The position numbers were made by a program, and so were the translations under genes. A stretch of 64,000 nt of DNA, from positions 40,873-104,872 of the forward strand of contig NZ_MKKH01000002.1 of the NCBI RefSeq assembly GCF_001942335.1. Direction: 5' to 3'. The first letter of the stretch is position 1, and each line of letters starts with the position of its first letter. Source of the stretch: Cellulosimicrobium sp. CUA-896 (GTDB lineage: Bacteria > Actinomycetota > Actinomycetes > Actinomycetales > Cellulomonadaceae). The notes under the pieces are model-generated. The model searched no databases, was not told where the DNA came from, and worked only from the letters and a program-made list of their open reading frames with translations. This document shows positions 38,583 to 49,600 of this stretch, piece after piece.

Positions 38583-39479
38583 TCAGGCGAGCGGCGTCGC
38601 GTCCCGCCGGCCGATGTGGTCCGGCCGCGGCGCGGGGGCCGCGAACGGGTCGGTGAGCGCGTTCTCGACGCTGTTGAACACCAGGAAGATGTTCGAGCGC
38701 GGGAACGGGGTGATGTTGCTGCCCGAGCCGTGCATGATGTTGCAGTCGAACCACAGGGCCGACCCGGCGTCGCCGGTGAACTGGTCGATCCCGTAGCGGT
38801 GGGCCATCTCGGTGATGGCGTCCTCGGACGGCACGCCGATGCGCTGCTCCTTCAGCGAGGCCTCGTGGTAGTTCTCCGGCGTCTCGCGACGCACGGCACG
38901 AAGGTGCGGTGCGACCCCGGCATCACCATGAGGCCGCCGTTGTAGGGGTAGTTCGGCGTCAGCGCGATCGAGCAGCTCACGGCGCGCGGCGCCGGCATGC
39001 CGTCCTCCGCGTGCCACGTCTCGAAGTCGGAGTGCCAGTAGAACCCCGTGCCCTTGTAGCCCGGCATGTAGTTCACGCGCGCTGGTGCAGGTAGACGTCC
39101 GAGCCCAGGAGCTGGCGCGCCCGGCCGAGCACCCGCGGGTCCCGGCTCAGCGCGTCGATGGCGGAGCTGAGCTCCGTCACGTCGAACACGGAGCGCACCT
39201 CGCCCGACGCTTCTCCGTGATGACCCGCACGTCGCCGCGCAGGTCGGGGTCGGACGCGAGCCGGTCGAGCTCGGCCGTGTACGCGGTGACCTCGTCGGGC
39301 GTGATGAAGTCCTCGAGGATCGTGAACCCGCGCTCCGCGTGGGCCTCGAGGGCGGCGGCGTCGAACGGCCCGTCGTCGGGCCCTCCCCACACCGTCGGGT
39401 GCTCGCGGGGGATCATGGCACCCGGCGTCGTGAGCCTCGTCGGATAGTCGTCCGTCGTCGTCTGGATGGTCGCGGTCAT
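38583..39479 (-). CDS. ectD: Ectoine hydroxylase EctD (three frame slips)
   Basis: About 299 residues of a non-haem Fe(II)/2-oxoglutarate dioxygenase. The EctD hallmark is present: [17 protein letters not shown] (iron ligands His and Asp), followed by [19 protein letters not shown]. The third iron ligand is in [20 protein letters not shown]-terminal sequence includes [20 protein letters not shown]. It converts ectoine to 5-hydroxyectoine, an osmo- and heat-protectant. Slips lie near 39210 (AAGCG for AAGGCG), 39075 (CAGCGCGTGAAC region, expected [10 protein letters not shown]) and 38898. The start ATG at 39479 has GGGAGACGGGAAGC upstream. No ectABC is found anywhere in this window, so ectoine must come from elsewhere. 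Confidence 0.9.
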
Positions 39480-39625
39480 GTCGCTTCCCGTCTCCCGGGG
39501 GATCCCGGGGTCGTGGTCGTGTCACTCTCGCCGCCGGTTCCCTCCGCCGCAGGCAGGAGGGTCCGGCACACCCAGCATGGCTACGCGAGCCCGCGTGACC
39601 CTGTCAAACAGGCCGGGACCACCGG

Positions 39626-42600
39626 TCAGCGCGCCGCGGCCGTCCCCACGGTCGCGGCGGCCGACACCTCGCCGAGGATCACGGCGTCGATCAGCTCTCG
39701 CGCCCAGTCGAGCACCTCGGAGCCGCGCAGCGGACGGCCGCCGATGCGCGCGGTCGTCGGGAACGGCACGAGGACCGCGCGGATCGCCGGCTTGAGCAGC
39801 GTGCCCGGGTAGAGCCGCTTGAGCCGCAGCTGCGCCGACTCGGGCAGGTCCACCGGGGCAAACCGCACGAACTTGCCCTGCGCGGTGACGTCCGTGAGGC
39901 CTGCGCGGCGCGCGTGGTTGCGGAAGTCGGCGACGTCGAACAGCGCGGACGCGACGTCCGGCAGCGCGCCGTAGCGGTCGACGAGCTCGGCCCGGATCTC
40001 CACCAGCGCGGGTGCGTCGGCCGCCGCCGCGATCTTCCGGTACGCCTCGAGGCGCAGCCGCTCGGTCGCGATGTAGCTCTCGGGCAGGTGGGCGTCCACG
40101 GGCAGCTCGATGGAGACCTCCGGCTGCTCCTCGGGCCCGTCGCCGCGGAAGTTCGCGACGGCCTCCCCGACCATGCGCACGTACAGGTCGAACCCGACGC
40201 CCGCGATGTGCCCGGACTGCTCGCCGCCGAGGAGGTTGCCCGCACCGCGGATCTCGAGGTCCTTCATCGCGACCTGCATCCCCGCCCCGAGGTCGGTGTG
40301 GGCCGCGATCGTCGCGAGGCGGTCGTGCGCCGTCTCCGTGAGCGGGCGCTCCGGCGGGTAGAGGAAGTACGCGTACGCGCGCTCGCGCCCGCGGCCCACG
40401 CGGCCGCGCAGCTGGTGCAGCTGGGACAGGCCGAGCATGTCGGCGCGTTCGAGGATCAGCGTGTTCGCGTTCGAGATGTCGAGGCCGGTCTCGATGATCG
40501 TCGTGCAGACGAGGACGTCGAGCTCCTTCTCCCAGACGCCCGGATGACCTGGTCGAGCTGGTGCTCGTTCATCTTGCCGTGCGCGACGCCCACCCGGGCC
40601 TCCGGCACCAGCTCCCGCAGGCGCGACGCCGTGCGCTCGATCGTCTCGACCTTGTTGTGCACGTAGAAGACCTGACCCTCGCGCAGCAGCTCGCGGCGGA
40701 CCGCGGCCGCGATCTGCTTCTCCTCGTAGGCGCCCACGTAGGTCAGCACGGGGTGCCGCTCCTCCGGCGGCGTCGCGAGCGTCGACATCTCGCGGATGCC
40801 CGTGACCGCCATCTCGAGCGTGCGCGGGATCGGCGTCGCGGACATGGCGAGCACGTCGACGTTGGTGCGCAGCTGCTTGAGCGTCTCCTTGTGCTCGACG
40901 CCGAAGCGCTGCTCCTCGTCGATGATCACGAGGCCGAGGTCCTTGAAGCGCACCTCGCCCGTGATGAGCCGGTGGGTGCCGATGACGATGTCGACCGCAC
41001 CCGTGCGCAGTCCCTCGACCACCTCCTGCGACTCCTTGGGGGTCTGGAAGCGCGAGAGCGCCTTCACGGTCACGGGGAAGCCCGCGTAGCGCTCGGAGAA
41101 CGTCTCGAGGTGCTGCTGGCCGAGCAGCGTCGTCGGGACGAGCACGGCCACCTGCTTGCCGTCCTGGACCGCCTTGAAGGCGGCCCGGATCGCGATCTCC
41201 GTCTTGCCGTAGCCGACGTCGCCGCACACGAGCCGGTCCATGGGGACCGTCTTCTCCATGTCGGCCTTGACCTCGTCGATCGTCGCGAGCTGGTCGGGCG
41301 TCTCGACGTACGCGAACGCGTCCTCGAGCTCGCGCTGCCACGGCGTGTCCGGGCCGAACGCGTGCCCCTGCGTCGCCATGCGCGCCGAGTAGAGGCGGAT
41401 GAGCTCGCCCGCGATCTCGCGCACGTGCTTGCGGGCGCGCGACTTGGTCTTCGCCCAGTCGGCGCCGCCCATCTTGTTGAGGCTCGGGGACTCGCCGCCC
41501 GTGTACTTCGTCACCTGGTCGAGCTGGTCCATGGGGACGAACAGCCGGTCCCCCGGCTGCCCCCGCTTGGACGACGCGTACTCGATGACGAGGTACTCGC
41601 GCGTCGCCGCGTTGCCCCCCGTGCCGAGCGTGCGCTGCACGAGCTCGACGAACCGGCCGACGCCGTGCTGCTCGTGGACGACGAAGTCCCCGGCCTTGAG
41701 CTGCAACGGGTCGACGACGTTGCGCCGCCGCGACGGCATCCGGCGCATGTCGCGCGTGCTCGTCCCCGCCCGGCCCGTGAGGTCGGCCTCGGAGAACACG
41801 GCGAGCCGCAGCTCGGGCGCGACGAACCCCTTGCCGACCATCGCCGGCGTGACGAGGACGATGCCGCCCTCGGGCTCGTCGTCGAGCCGGGGCACCAGGC
41901 GCGCCGGGGTGTCGGCCGCACCGAGCTGCTCGACCATGCGCTTGGCCGGGCCGTGGCCCTCCGTGGTGAGCACGAGCCGCCAGCCGGCGTGCTGCAGGCC
42001 CCGCACGTCGTCGAGCGCGCGCGAGACGTCCCCGCGGTAGGACTCCACGTCGCGCGCGCCGATCGTGAAGGTGGGCACGCCGGACGCGCTCTCCTGCGCG
42101 TCGGCGGGCGCGTCGTCGAGCTCCGGGTTGTCGAGCGCGAACGAGGACAGCGTCCACCAGCCCAGACCGCGCCGCTGGGCGACCGCGCGCACCTCGGCGA
42201 ACGTCGCGAACGACGCCGCCGACAGGTCGATCGGCGCCGCTCCCCCGGCCACCGCGCCGGTCCACGCGCCGCGAGGAACTCCTCCGTGGTCGCGACGAGG
42301 TCGTGCGCGCGGCGGCGCACGCGCTCGGCGTCGTCGAGGACGAGGAGCGCGTCGTCGGGCACGAGCTCGAGGACGGGCACCATGCGGTCCACGAGGACGG
42401 GAGCCAGGGACTCCATGCCCTCGACCGCGACCCCCGCGGCGAGCTTGTCGAGCATCTCCGCGGCTCCGGGCAGGCTCTCGACGAGCGCGGCGGCGCGCTC
42501 GCGCACCGCCGCGGTGAGGAGGATCTCGCGGCACGGCGGCGCCCACAGCCCGTGCTCGGCGATCTCGAGGCTGCGCTGGTCCGCGACGGCGAACCAGCGC

Positions 42601-43324
42601 ACCTCGGAGACCTCGTCGCCCCAGAACTCCACGCGCAGCGGGTGGTCCTCGGTGGGCGGGAAGACGTCGAGGATGCCGCCGCGCACGGCGAACTCGCCGC
42701 GCCGCTCGACCATGTCGACGCGCGTGTACGCGGCGTTCGTCAGCCGCTCGGCGACGTCCGTGAGGTCGGCCGTCTCGCCGTGGTGGAGCTCGACCGGCAC
42801 GAGCTCGCCCAGGCCGTCGACGACCGGCTGGAGCAGCGCCCGGACCGGCATGACGAGCACGCGGACGGGACCGGACGGGCCGATCTCCGGGTCCGGGTGC
42901 GCGAGACGGCGCAGGACGGCGATGCGCCGCGCGACCGTGTCCGCACGAGGGCTCAGGCGCTCGTGCGGCAGCGTCTCCCAGCTCGGGAGCACGGCCACGA
43001 GGTCGGCCAGCTCGTCGGGCAGGTAGGCGCGCACGCTCGCGGCGAGCTCGTCGGCGTCGCGACCGGTCGCCGTGACCACGACGAGCGGCCGCGACCCGGT
43101 CGCGGCACGTGAGATCACCGCGTCCGCGTCGGGGCCCGCCGGCGCGGCCGTGGTGTCCTCGGCCACCGGCCCCGTCGCCCGGCGCCCGCCATCGCGGCGA
43201 GGAGCGGCGGGCGGACCCCGGCGGGCCCGACGACGTCCGCCTCGCCGCGGGCGCGCACGTGCTCGACGACGGCGGCCGCGGCCGGGTCCGCGAGCAGCGC
43301 GGGCAGGATGCCGGTGAGGTTCAT
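39626..43324 (-). CDS. mfd: Transcription-repair coupling factor Mfd (three frame slips)
   Basis: About 1234 residues. Order: UvrB-homology module ([40 protein letters not shown]), RNA-polymerase interaction domain ([20 protein letters not shown]), helicase motif [19 protein letters not shown], motif [19 protein letters not shown], motif [17 protein letters not shown], motif [22 protein letters not shown] and the C-terminal TRCF domain ([20 protein letters not shown]). It releases stalled RNA polymerase and recruits UvrA. Slips near 43190, 42272 and 40546 each need one added G or C. Start ATG at 43324. The length and domain order are complete once corrected. Confidence 0.94.
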
Positions 43325-43495
43325 GGGACGCGGGGACCTTCCAGAGGCGGGCGCGGCGCGGTGACGCGGCGCGGGGCGACGGGCGTCGGGGCAGCACCGA
43401 CGGCCGGACCGAGAGGCCCGGAGGGGCCGACGGGTCCGGGACGGTCGCGCTCGACGACGCCCACCAGCGTACGCCCGGGCACGGACACCGGCCGG

Positions 43496-43504
43496 TTTCA
43501 CCCG
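43496..43504 (+). promoter_or_regulatory. TTTCACCCG box upstream of the PAP2 gene
   Basis: TTTCACCCG, followed by C, matches the box found upstream of the Wzt-like operon and the last gene. From the TTCACCCG core (43497) to a weak -10-like CATGCT (43549-43554) is 52 nt, about one helical turn more than the 40-41 nt at the other promoters. CATGCT ends 6 nt before GTG 43561. The -10 assignment is tentative. Confidence 0.4.
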
Positions 43505-43560
43505 CTCCGGCCGTGCGCACCCTGGTGACAGCGCACCCCGGTCTCACCCATGCTCGGACC

Positions 43561-44211
43561 GTGCCCACGACCTCGCGGTGGCGCGCCGCGGCCGGAGCGC
43601 GCCGGCTGCCCGCGCACGCCGTCCTGCTCGGCGCGATCGTCGTCGCCTTCGTCGCGCTCTGGGCCGCCTCCCACCTCACGGCCTCCGGCCAGGCGGCCGA
43701 CGCCGGGGCGTTCCGCACGTTCGCGCCGTGGCACGACCTCGCGGTGGGCCCCGCGGGGACGCTGCGCCGCGGGCTGCCGGTCGCCTGCACCGCCGCCGTC
43801 GTGGTCCTCGGTGTCGTCGCCCTCGTGCGGCGCACGTGGCGCGACCTCGCGGCCGCGGTGCTCGTCGCGGGCGGGACCGTCGGCGTCGCGCTCGGGCTGC
43901 GCGAGCTGCTCGTGCGGCCGGACCTCGGCGGGTTCGGCTACGCCCACCAGACGTTCCCGAGCGGGCACGTGGCCGTCGTCGGCGGCCTGTGCGTCGCCGC
44001 CTGGCTGCTGTGGCCGTGGCCCGCGTCGCGGGCGGTCGCGGGCTGCGCGGGCCTGGCCCTCACGGCCGTCGCCGCGCTCGCGTCCGTCGTCACCTACGCG
44101 CACCGGCCGAGCGACGTCGTCGGGTCCCTCCTCGTCGCCGCCGCGGCGGCCGTCACGGTGTCCTGGGCGCTCGGCGTGCCGGCCGGCGCCCGCCCTCAGA
44201 GCGCCGCGTAG
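43561..44211 (+). CDS. PAP2 superfamily phosphatase, membrane-bound
   Basis: 216 residues from GTG 43561; an upstream GTG at 43513 is possible. About five to six membrane helices. The three phosphatase motifs can be seen: ELLVRPDLGG (K/R-x6-RP-like), YAHQTFPSGH (PSGH) and VVTYAHRPSDVVGS (R/Y-x-H-x3-D). It dephosphorylates lipid phosphates such as undecaprenyl pyrophosphate or phosphatidic acid; in this setting recycling of the polysaccharide lipid carrier is plausible. It is convergent with the next glycosyltransferase gene and overlaps its 3' end by 16 bp. Confidence 0.82.
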   Translation: MPTTSRWRAAAGARRLPAHAVLLGAIVVAFVALWAASHLTASGQAADAGAFRTFAPWHDLAVGPAGTLRRGLPVACTAAVVVLGVVALVRRTWRDLAAAVLVAGGTVGVALGLRELLVRPDLGGFGYAHQTFPSGHVAVVGGLCVAAWLLWPWPASRAVAGCAGLALTAVAALASVVTYAHRPSDVVGSLLVAAAAAVTVSWALGVPAGARPQSAA

Positions 44212-45356
44212 AGCTCCTCGTAGCGGTCGACGACCCGTTCCCACGTGAAGTCCTCGACCCGTCGCCGCCCCGCGGCGCCGATCCGGTCGGCACGCTCCCG
44301 GTCGTCGAGCAGCCCGAGCACCGCGCCCGCGAGCGCCGGGGTGTCCTGGGGGTCGACGAGCACGCCGTCGACCCCGTCCGTGACGATCTCGGGCGGTCCG
44401 CCGCGCACCGTCGCGACCACGGGACGGCCCGACCGCCAGCCCTCGAGCACGACGAGCGGCGCGGCGTCGGCCCGGCTCGGGACGACCACCACGTCCGCCG
44501 CCGCCATGCGGGCCGCCACCTCGGCCGGCTCGAGGCGGCCCGGCAGCTCGACGCGGTCCTCGAGACCCTGCGCCGCCACCCGGCGCCGCAGCGACGCCGC
44601 CTCGCCCCCGTCCCCGACGACGACGAGCCGGGCGCGGTCGCGCAGCGCCGAGGTCGCGAACGCGTCGACGAGCAGGTCGAACCCCTTGACGTGCTCGATC
44701 CGTCCCACCGCGAGCACGACGGGGTCGCTCTCGACGGAGTCGCCGACGGAACCGCTGTCGGGGTCGCCGTCGGGATGCCGACCGGGCTGCCCGTCGAGCT
44801 CCACGCCGTTGGGCACGACGACGGCGTGCTCGGCCCCGAAGCGGACGAGGTCGTCCGTGACGACGCGCGAGCACCCCGTGACGGCCGCGGCGACCTGCAC
44901 CGAGCGCCGCAGCGCGGTGCCGAGGACGCGCGAGTGCTCGAAGACGTCGAAGTCGTCGGCGAAGGTCTCGCCGTGCGAGCTGACGACGAGCGGCGTCCGG
45001 GTGAGCGTGCGCAGCGCGAGCGCGTAGGCGCCGTTCGGGCCGAAGCACTGGACGTGCAGCACGTCGGGCCGGAACGCGGCCTGCGCGCGCCCCCACGCCA
45101 GCGCCGCGCCGGGCGCGGCGAGGCCGAACCGCGCGACGTCGCCCGGCCGGCTCGACGGCTGCGGGCACGGGAGGTACCGCACGGGGACGCCGTCGACGCG
45201 CCGGGTGCCGAGCCGCTCCCCGCGGTCGACGGTCCACACCTCGACCGCCCGGCCGCGTGCCGCCAGGACGCGCGCGACGTGCCGCACGTGCGACTCCACG
45301 CCGCCCGTGTACGGGTGGTACGAGCTGGCGACGAGCGCCACGCGTCGCACGGTCAT
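44196..45356 (-). CDS. Glycosyltransferase family 4 protein
   Basis: 386 residues from ATG at 45356; a GTG at 45365 is possible. GT-B fold: N-terminal VALVASSYHPYTGGVESHVR with the acceptor glycine loop, LVVSSHGETFADDFDVF, then the donor half with VVPNGVELDGQPG, VVLAVGRIEHVKGFDLLVDA and the E-x7-E-like region PSRADAAPLVVLEGWRSGRP. An Asp/Gly/Ser-rich insert near residue 200 (GDPDSGSVGDSVESD) is unusual. It transfers a nucleotide-sugar residue, cytoplasmic face. Part of the surface-glycan locus but transcribed alone. Confidence 0.9.
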   Translation of the reverse strand: MTVRRVALVASSYHPYTGGVESHVRHVARVLAARGRAVEVWTVDRGERLGTRRVDGVPVRYLPCPQPSSRPGDVARFGLAAPGAALAWGRAQAAFRPDVLHVQCFGPNGAYALALRTLTRTPLVVSSHGETFADDFDVFEHSRVLGTALRRSVQVAAAVTGCSRVVTDDLVRFGAEHAVVVPNGVELDGQPGRHPDGDPDSGSVGDSVESDPVVLAVGRIEHVKGFDLLVDAFATSALRDRARLVVVGDGGEAASLRRRVAAQGLEDRVELPGRLEPAEVAARMAAADVVVVPSRADAAPLVVLEGWRSGRPVVATVRGGPPEIVTDGVDGVLVDPQDTPALAGAVLGLLDDRERADRIGAAGRRRVEDFTWERVVDRYEELYAAL

Positions 45357-45431
45357 GCGCCTCACCTGCTCCTGGTCGAGCCCTGCGGTCGTGCCTGTGC
45401 CTGCCGACGGCCGGGTGCGTCGCGCCCGATG

Positions 45432-45490
45432 ATCACCCGCCCCGGGCCGACGTCGCCGGCGGGCCCGCCGCTAGAGTGGGCGCCACTCTA
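45432..45490 (+). promoter_or_regulatory. ATCACCCG box and 19-bp palindrome upstream of a GT4 gene
   Basis: ATCACCCG (45432-45439, one mismatch to TTCACCCG) begins exactly 40 nt before TAGAGT (45472-45477), the same spacing as at the Wzt-like promoter. TAGAGT is the start of a perfect palindrome, TAGAGTGG-GCG-CCACTCTA (45472-45490), which could be an operator over the -10 or a hairpin in the leader. The ATG follows at 45542. Confidence 0.5.
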
Positions 45491-45541
45491 CCGACCGGCC
45501 CCGCGGGCCGGTGCCGCCCGTCCCGAGGGGGTCCCGACCCG

Positions 45542-46638
45542 ATGCCGCAGCTCGTCGTCGCGACCGTCGCGGTCGAGGTCCCCATGGCGCCCAGGTGTAC
45601 CAGGAGGAGGTCGCGGCACGCGCCGCCGGCGCGCTCGCCGCCACCGGCGGCGCCACCACGGACGGCTCGGCGGGCGCGACGGACCGCTGGTCGGTCGACC
45701 GCGCGGTCGTGCGCTCGCTGCGCTCGCCGCTGCCGGGGACGCACCGCCTCCCGCTCGGCCGGCTGTCGGCCGCGGGCCCCGCCGTCCGCCGAGCCACGGG
45801 CCGGGCCGTGTACCCGCGCGGCGCCGTGGTGCACCGCGTGGGCCTCGACCTCCCGCCGCACCCGACGCGCGACGTCGTGGCCGTGCAGGACGTCGTGTCG
45901 TGGCGCTACGCCGACGAGTCCGCGCCCGTGCGCGCCGCCGCGGAGGAGGTCCGCCGCGCCGCGGCCGTGGTGTGCGTCTCGGAGTTCAGCGCCGACGAGG
46001 CGGCGGAGGTCCTCGGGCTCACCGAGCGCCCCGTCGTGGCGTACAACGGCGTCGACCCGGTCTACCACGACGCGCAGCCCCTGGACCGCGAGCGCCTCGC
46101 CGCGCTCGGCGTGACGGGCCCCTACGTGCTGCACGCGGGCGGGGCGTCGCGGCGCAAGAACCTCGACGAGCTCGCCGTCGCGTGGCGTGCGGTGCGGTCC
46201 GCGCGCCCGGACCTCACGCTTGTCATGAGCGGCCCGGAGCACCCGCGCCGCACGGACCTGTTCGCCGGCCTGGAGGGCACGCGCCTCGTCGGCCGCCTGC
46301 CGGCCGAGCTCATGCCCGGCCTGGTGGCCGGTGCCGCGGCGGTGGTGGTCCCGTCCCGCTACGAGGGCTTCGGCCTGCCCGCGCTGGAGGCGATGGCCGC
46401 GGGCGTGCCGGTCGTGGCCGCGCGGACGAGCTCGCTGCCGGAGGTCGTGGGCGACGGCGGGGTGCTCGTCGAGCCCGACGGCGCGAGCATCGCCGAGGGC
46501 CTGCTGTGGGCGACGGGCGACGACGGGGAGGTCGCGACGCTCGTCGCGCGCGGCCGGGCCCGGGCGGCGACGTTCACCTGGGAGCGCAGCGCCGCGGTGC
46601 ACGCCGAGGTGTGGCGTGCCGTCGCCGCGCGCGGCTGA
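45542..46638 (+). CDS. Glycosyltransferase family 4 protein (one frame slip)
   Basis: About 366 residues. Start ATG 45542 (MPQLVVATVAVEVPM), then a slip at about 45588 (ATGGCGCC for ATGGGCGCC) restores GAQVYQEEVAARAAGALAAT. The donor-binding half is a mannosyl/rhamnosyltransferase-like GT4: VVCVSEFSADEAAEVLGL, VVAYNGVDPVYHD, YVLHAGGASRRKNLDELAVA and VVPSRYEGFGLPALEAMAAG (E-x7-E). Cytoplasmic, uses a nucleotide sugar. Preceded by a conserved box and palindrome. Followed after 32 bp by the convergent glycoside-hydrolase-like gene. Confidence 0.9.
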
Positions 46639-46670
46639 GCCGCGGACCGCCCGCGGGCGCACCCGGGCCG

Positions 46671-49600
46671 TCACCCCGCGGGCTCCCACGCCCGGACGGC
46701 GCTGATCGTCGCGATCCAGTCGCTCTCCGTCGCGAGCGGGATGAAGTCGGGGTGCAGGCCGCCCACGATGCCCGTGTAGTTCGCGGCCAGCACGGGCACG
46801 TCGCGCTCGGTCGTCATCGGCACGCGCACCCGCACCGCCGTGACCTCGACGGGGTCGAACCGGAAGAGCGCGACGCGGTCGAAGAACTGGCCGGTCTGGG
46901 TCGCGACGTCCTGCCACGCGCCGTCGGGCGTGCGGACCGAGACCGTGTAGTCCCGCAGGCCCGAGGTGCAGCACCGGATGCCCGCGGTCGCGACGGCGAC
47001 CCGGTCGACGGTCCGCGGTCCGTCCGTGGTGATCTCCACGCCGGGGCTCTCGTCCACGACGCCGTCGGCGAGGCGGCCCGAGCGCCACGGCTCGCGCACC
47101 GCGAACGTGCCCGAGGTGACGACGTCGGCGTCGTTCGCGTCCTCGTGCGTGGACGTCGCCGTCACCGGCCGGCCCTCGAGCACGTCGTCGCCGAACGCCT
47201 CGACGGGCGCGACGTCGACCCCCGCGCCGGGCGGCAGGAGCAGGAGCACGGGCGCGCCGGTCACGGGCACCTCCACGCCCTCGGCCGGGACGGCCAGGGG
47301 CCGCTCGGCGCCGTAGAGGTCGCGGGCGGTCGCGGCGACCGGGGCACCGGCGGGGGTGAGGCGCACCGTCGTCGTGAGGTCCTCGCTCCACAGCGCGAGG
47401 AGCCCTCGGCCGCCCAGCGCGCCGCCCGCCCCGGTCGCGCGCACCGCGCGCACCCCGGGGGTCCCGGTCTCGACAACGGTGAACCCGTCGTACCCGGCGA
47501 GCACGGGCGCGGTGGCCGCGAAGGCCGCCCCGGCGGGCTTGACGTACTGCCCGAACTGGAGCAGCGACCACGAGTTGCCCGCCTCCCCGAAACCGCCCTC
47601 GGAGAAGAAGTACGTCCACTCGTCGACGCCCTCGAGCCCGTACCAGACGAGCTTGCGCGCGACGTCCGACCCGCCCGCCCAGAAGTTCGCGACGCCGTCG
47701 GACCACCACCCCGTCTCCGTGTCCCACAGCGGGAGGTCGCCGCACGGCGCGACGGCCTCCCGGAGCTGGTCGAGCTCCGCGCCCTCCTCGGAGAAGCCCT
47801 CCTCCTCCCACGACCGGTTGAACCCGGTGTACGGGTGGATGCCGACGACGTCGAGCGAGTCGCACCCCCCGGCCTCCACGAGCCGCTCCCACCAGCCCGG
47901 GTCGACCCCCAGGGTGTTGCCGCCGACCACGACGACGTCGGGGTGCGCGGCGCGCGCCGCGGCGGCGAACGGCGCACCGACGGCCTCCTCGTAGGCGGCG
48001 CCGTCGAAGCCGGTGTTGTTGGGCTCGTTCCAGGGCTGCCAGTACCGCAGCTGCGGGGCGCGCTCGTGGATCTCGGCGACGATCAGCCGCGACCACCCCT
48101 CCCAGGTCCCGGCGTCGACCGCGGCCCGCTCGGCCTCGCCCCCGGAGCCGAGCTGGAGCGCGAGCACCGTGCCGGTCTCGTCCGCGAGCTCGGCGGCCGC
48201 GGCGAGCTCGGCGAACGGGTCGACCTCGGCCGGCTCTCGCCCTCCTCGACGTCGGGCTCGAAGGCGGCGTTCGGCAGCGCGTCCCACACGATGCCGTCGG
48301 GGTCCGGGTCCCCGGTGGGGTCCGGCACGAGCGCCCCGAAGTCGAGCTGCGTGCGGTGGCTGCCGACCCCGAGCTGGACGGCGAGCTGCACGCCGCGCAG
48401 CGGTCCGGCCCCGCCCCAGTCGGCGCCGTCGGCGAGCTGCGCGGGGTCGAGCGCGCTCCCCGGCGCGGCGACCGTGTACCGCAGGCACGCCCCCGAGACC
48501 GCCTCCCCCGTCGCCGTCTCGACGAGCGCCGCGTCCACCTCGTAGACGCCGGGGCGCGTCGGCGGCAGCTCGAGCGCGACCTCGCCACCGTCCGCGGGGA
48601 GGTCGACGAGCCGTTCCTCGCCCACCACGGCGTCCCACACGCGCGGGTCGCCGCGCACCTGGTAGCGCAGGCGGTACGTGTCCGCGCGCTCGCCCCACAC
48701 GTCGTCGAACGCGGCGACGACGCGCGGCTCGACACCGTCGGGGAAGACGCCGTACGGCCGGTCCGTCAGGAGACCGGCCCCCAGGCCGAGGCCGCCGAAC
48801 AGCTCCTCGTTCGCGGCGTTGAGCTTCACCGGCGCCCCGAGCTGGTACGCCATCCGGTCCGCGGTGATCTCGGTGATCGCGAACCCGCCCTCCTCCCCGT
48901 GCGTGAGCACGTAGTAGGGCGCGTCGCCGTCGGTGCCGTCGCGCAGCACCGGCGTGCGCTCCCACAGCGCGAACGGCTGCTCGAGGTCCTTGTGCGTGTC
49001 GAGCCACACGCCGCGGAAGACGCCGTCGTCGCCGTACCAGCGCAGCCCCAGCGCCTCCTCCGCGACGAGGAGGCCGTCCCCGTCCGGTCCCGTCGTCACG
49101 CCCGTGGCGTCGTCCAGCCACGGCACGCGCGGGACGCCGAACGGCCGGCCGCGCTGCCAGCTCGCCCCGACGTGCAGGCCGGGCTCCAGCTCCTCGTCGA
49201 CGGCGACGAGGTCGACCGAGCGGACGTCGCCGTCGCGCTCGTCGGTCGCCACCAGGGCGCGACCGTCGGGGAGCTGGGCGAGCACCCCGCCGACGAAGGG
49301 CACCGTGTCGAGCAGCTCGCCGTCGCCGGACAGGCGGTGCAGCACCTCCCCCGCCTCCTGGACGCCGACGACGTCCCCCGGGCCCGACGGCCAGCGCACC
49401 GTGCCGTACAGGTCGAGCAGGCCGCCCGCGGTGTGCTCGTTCTCGGGGATCGTCGTCGACCACACCGTGGCGCCGTCGGGCGCGACGCGCAGCACGTCGC
49501 GGCGCTGCATGAGCGTGTCGAGGAGGTACACGTCGCCGTCCGGCGCCACCTCGAACGTGTCCGTGCTGAACGTCTCGCTGGCCCCGTCCCAGTCCAGCTC

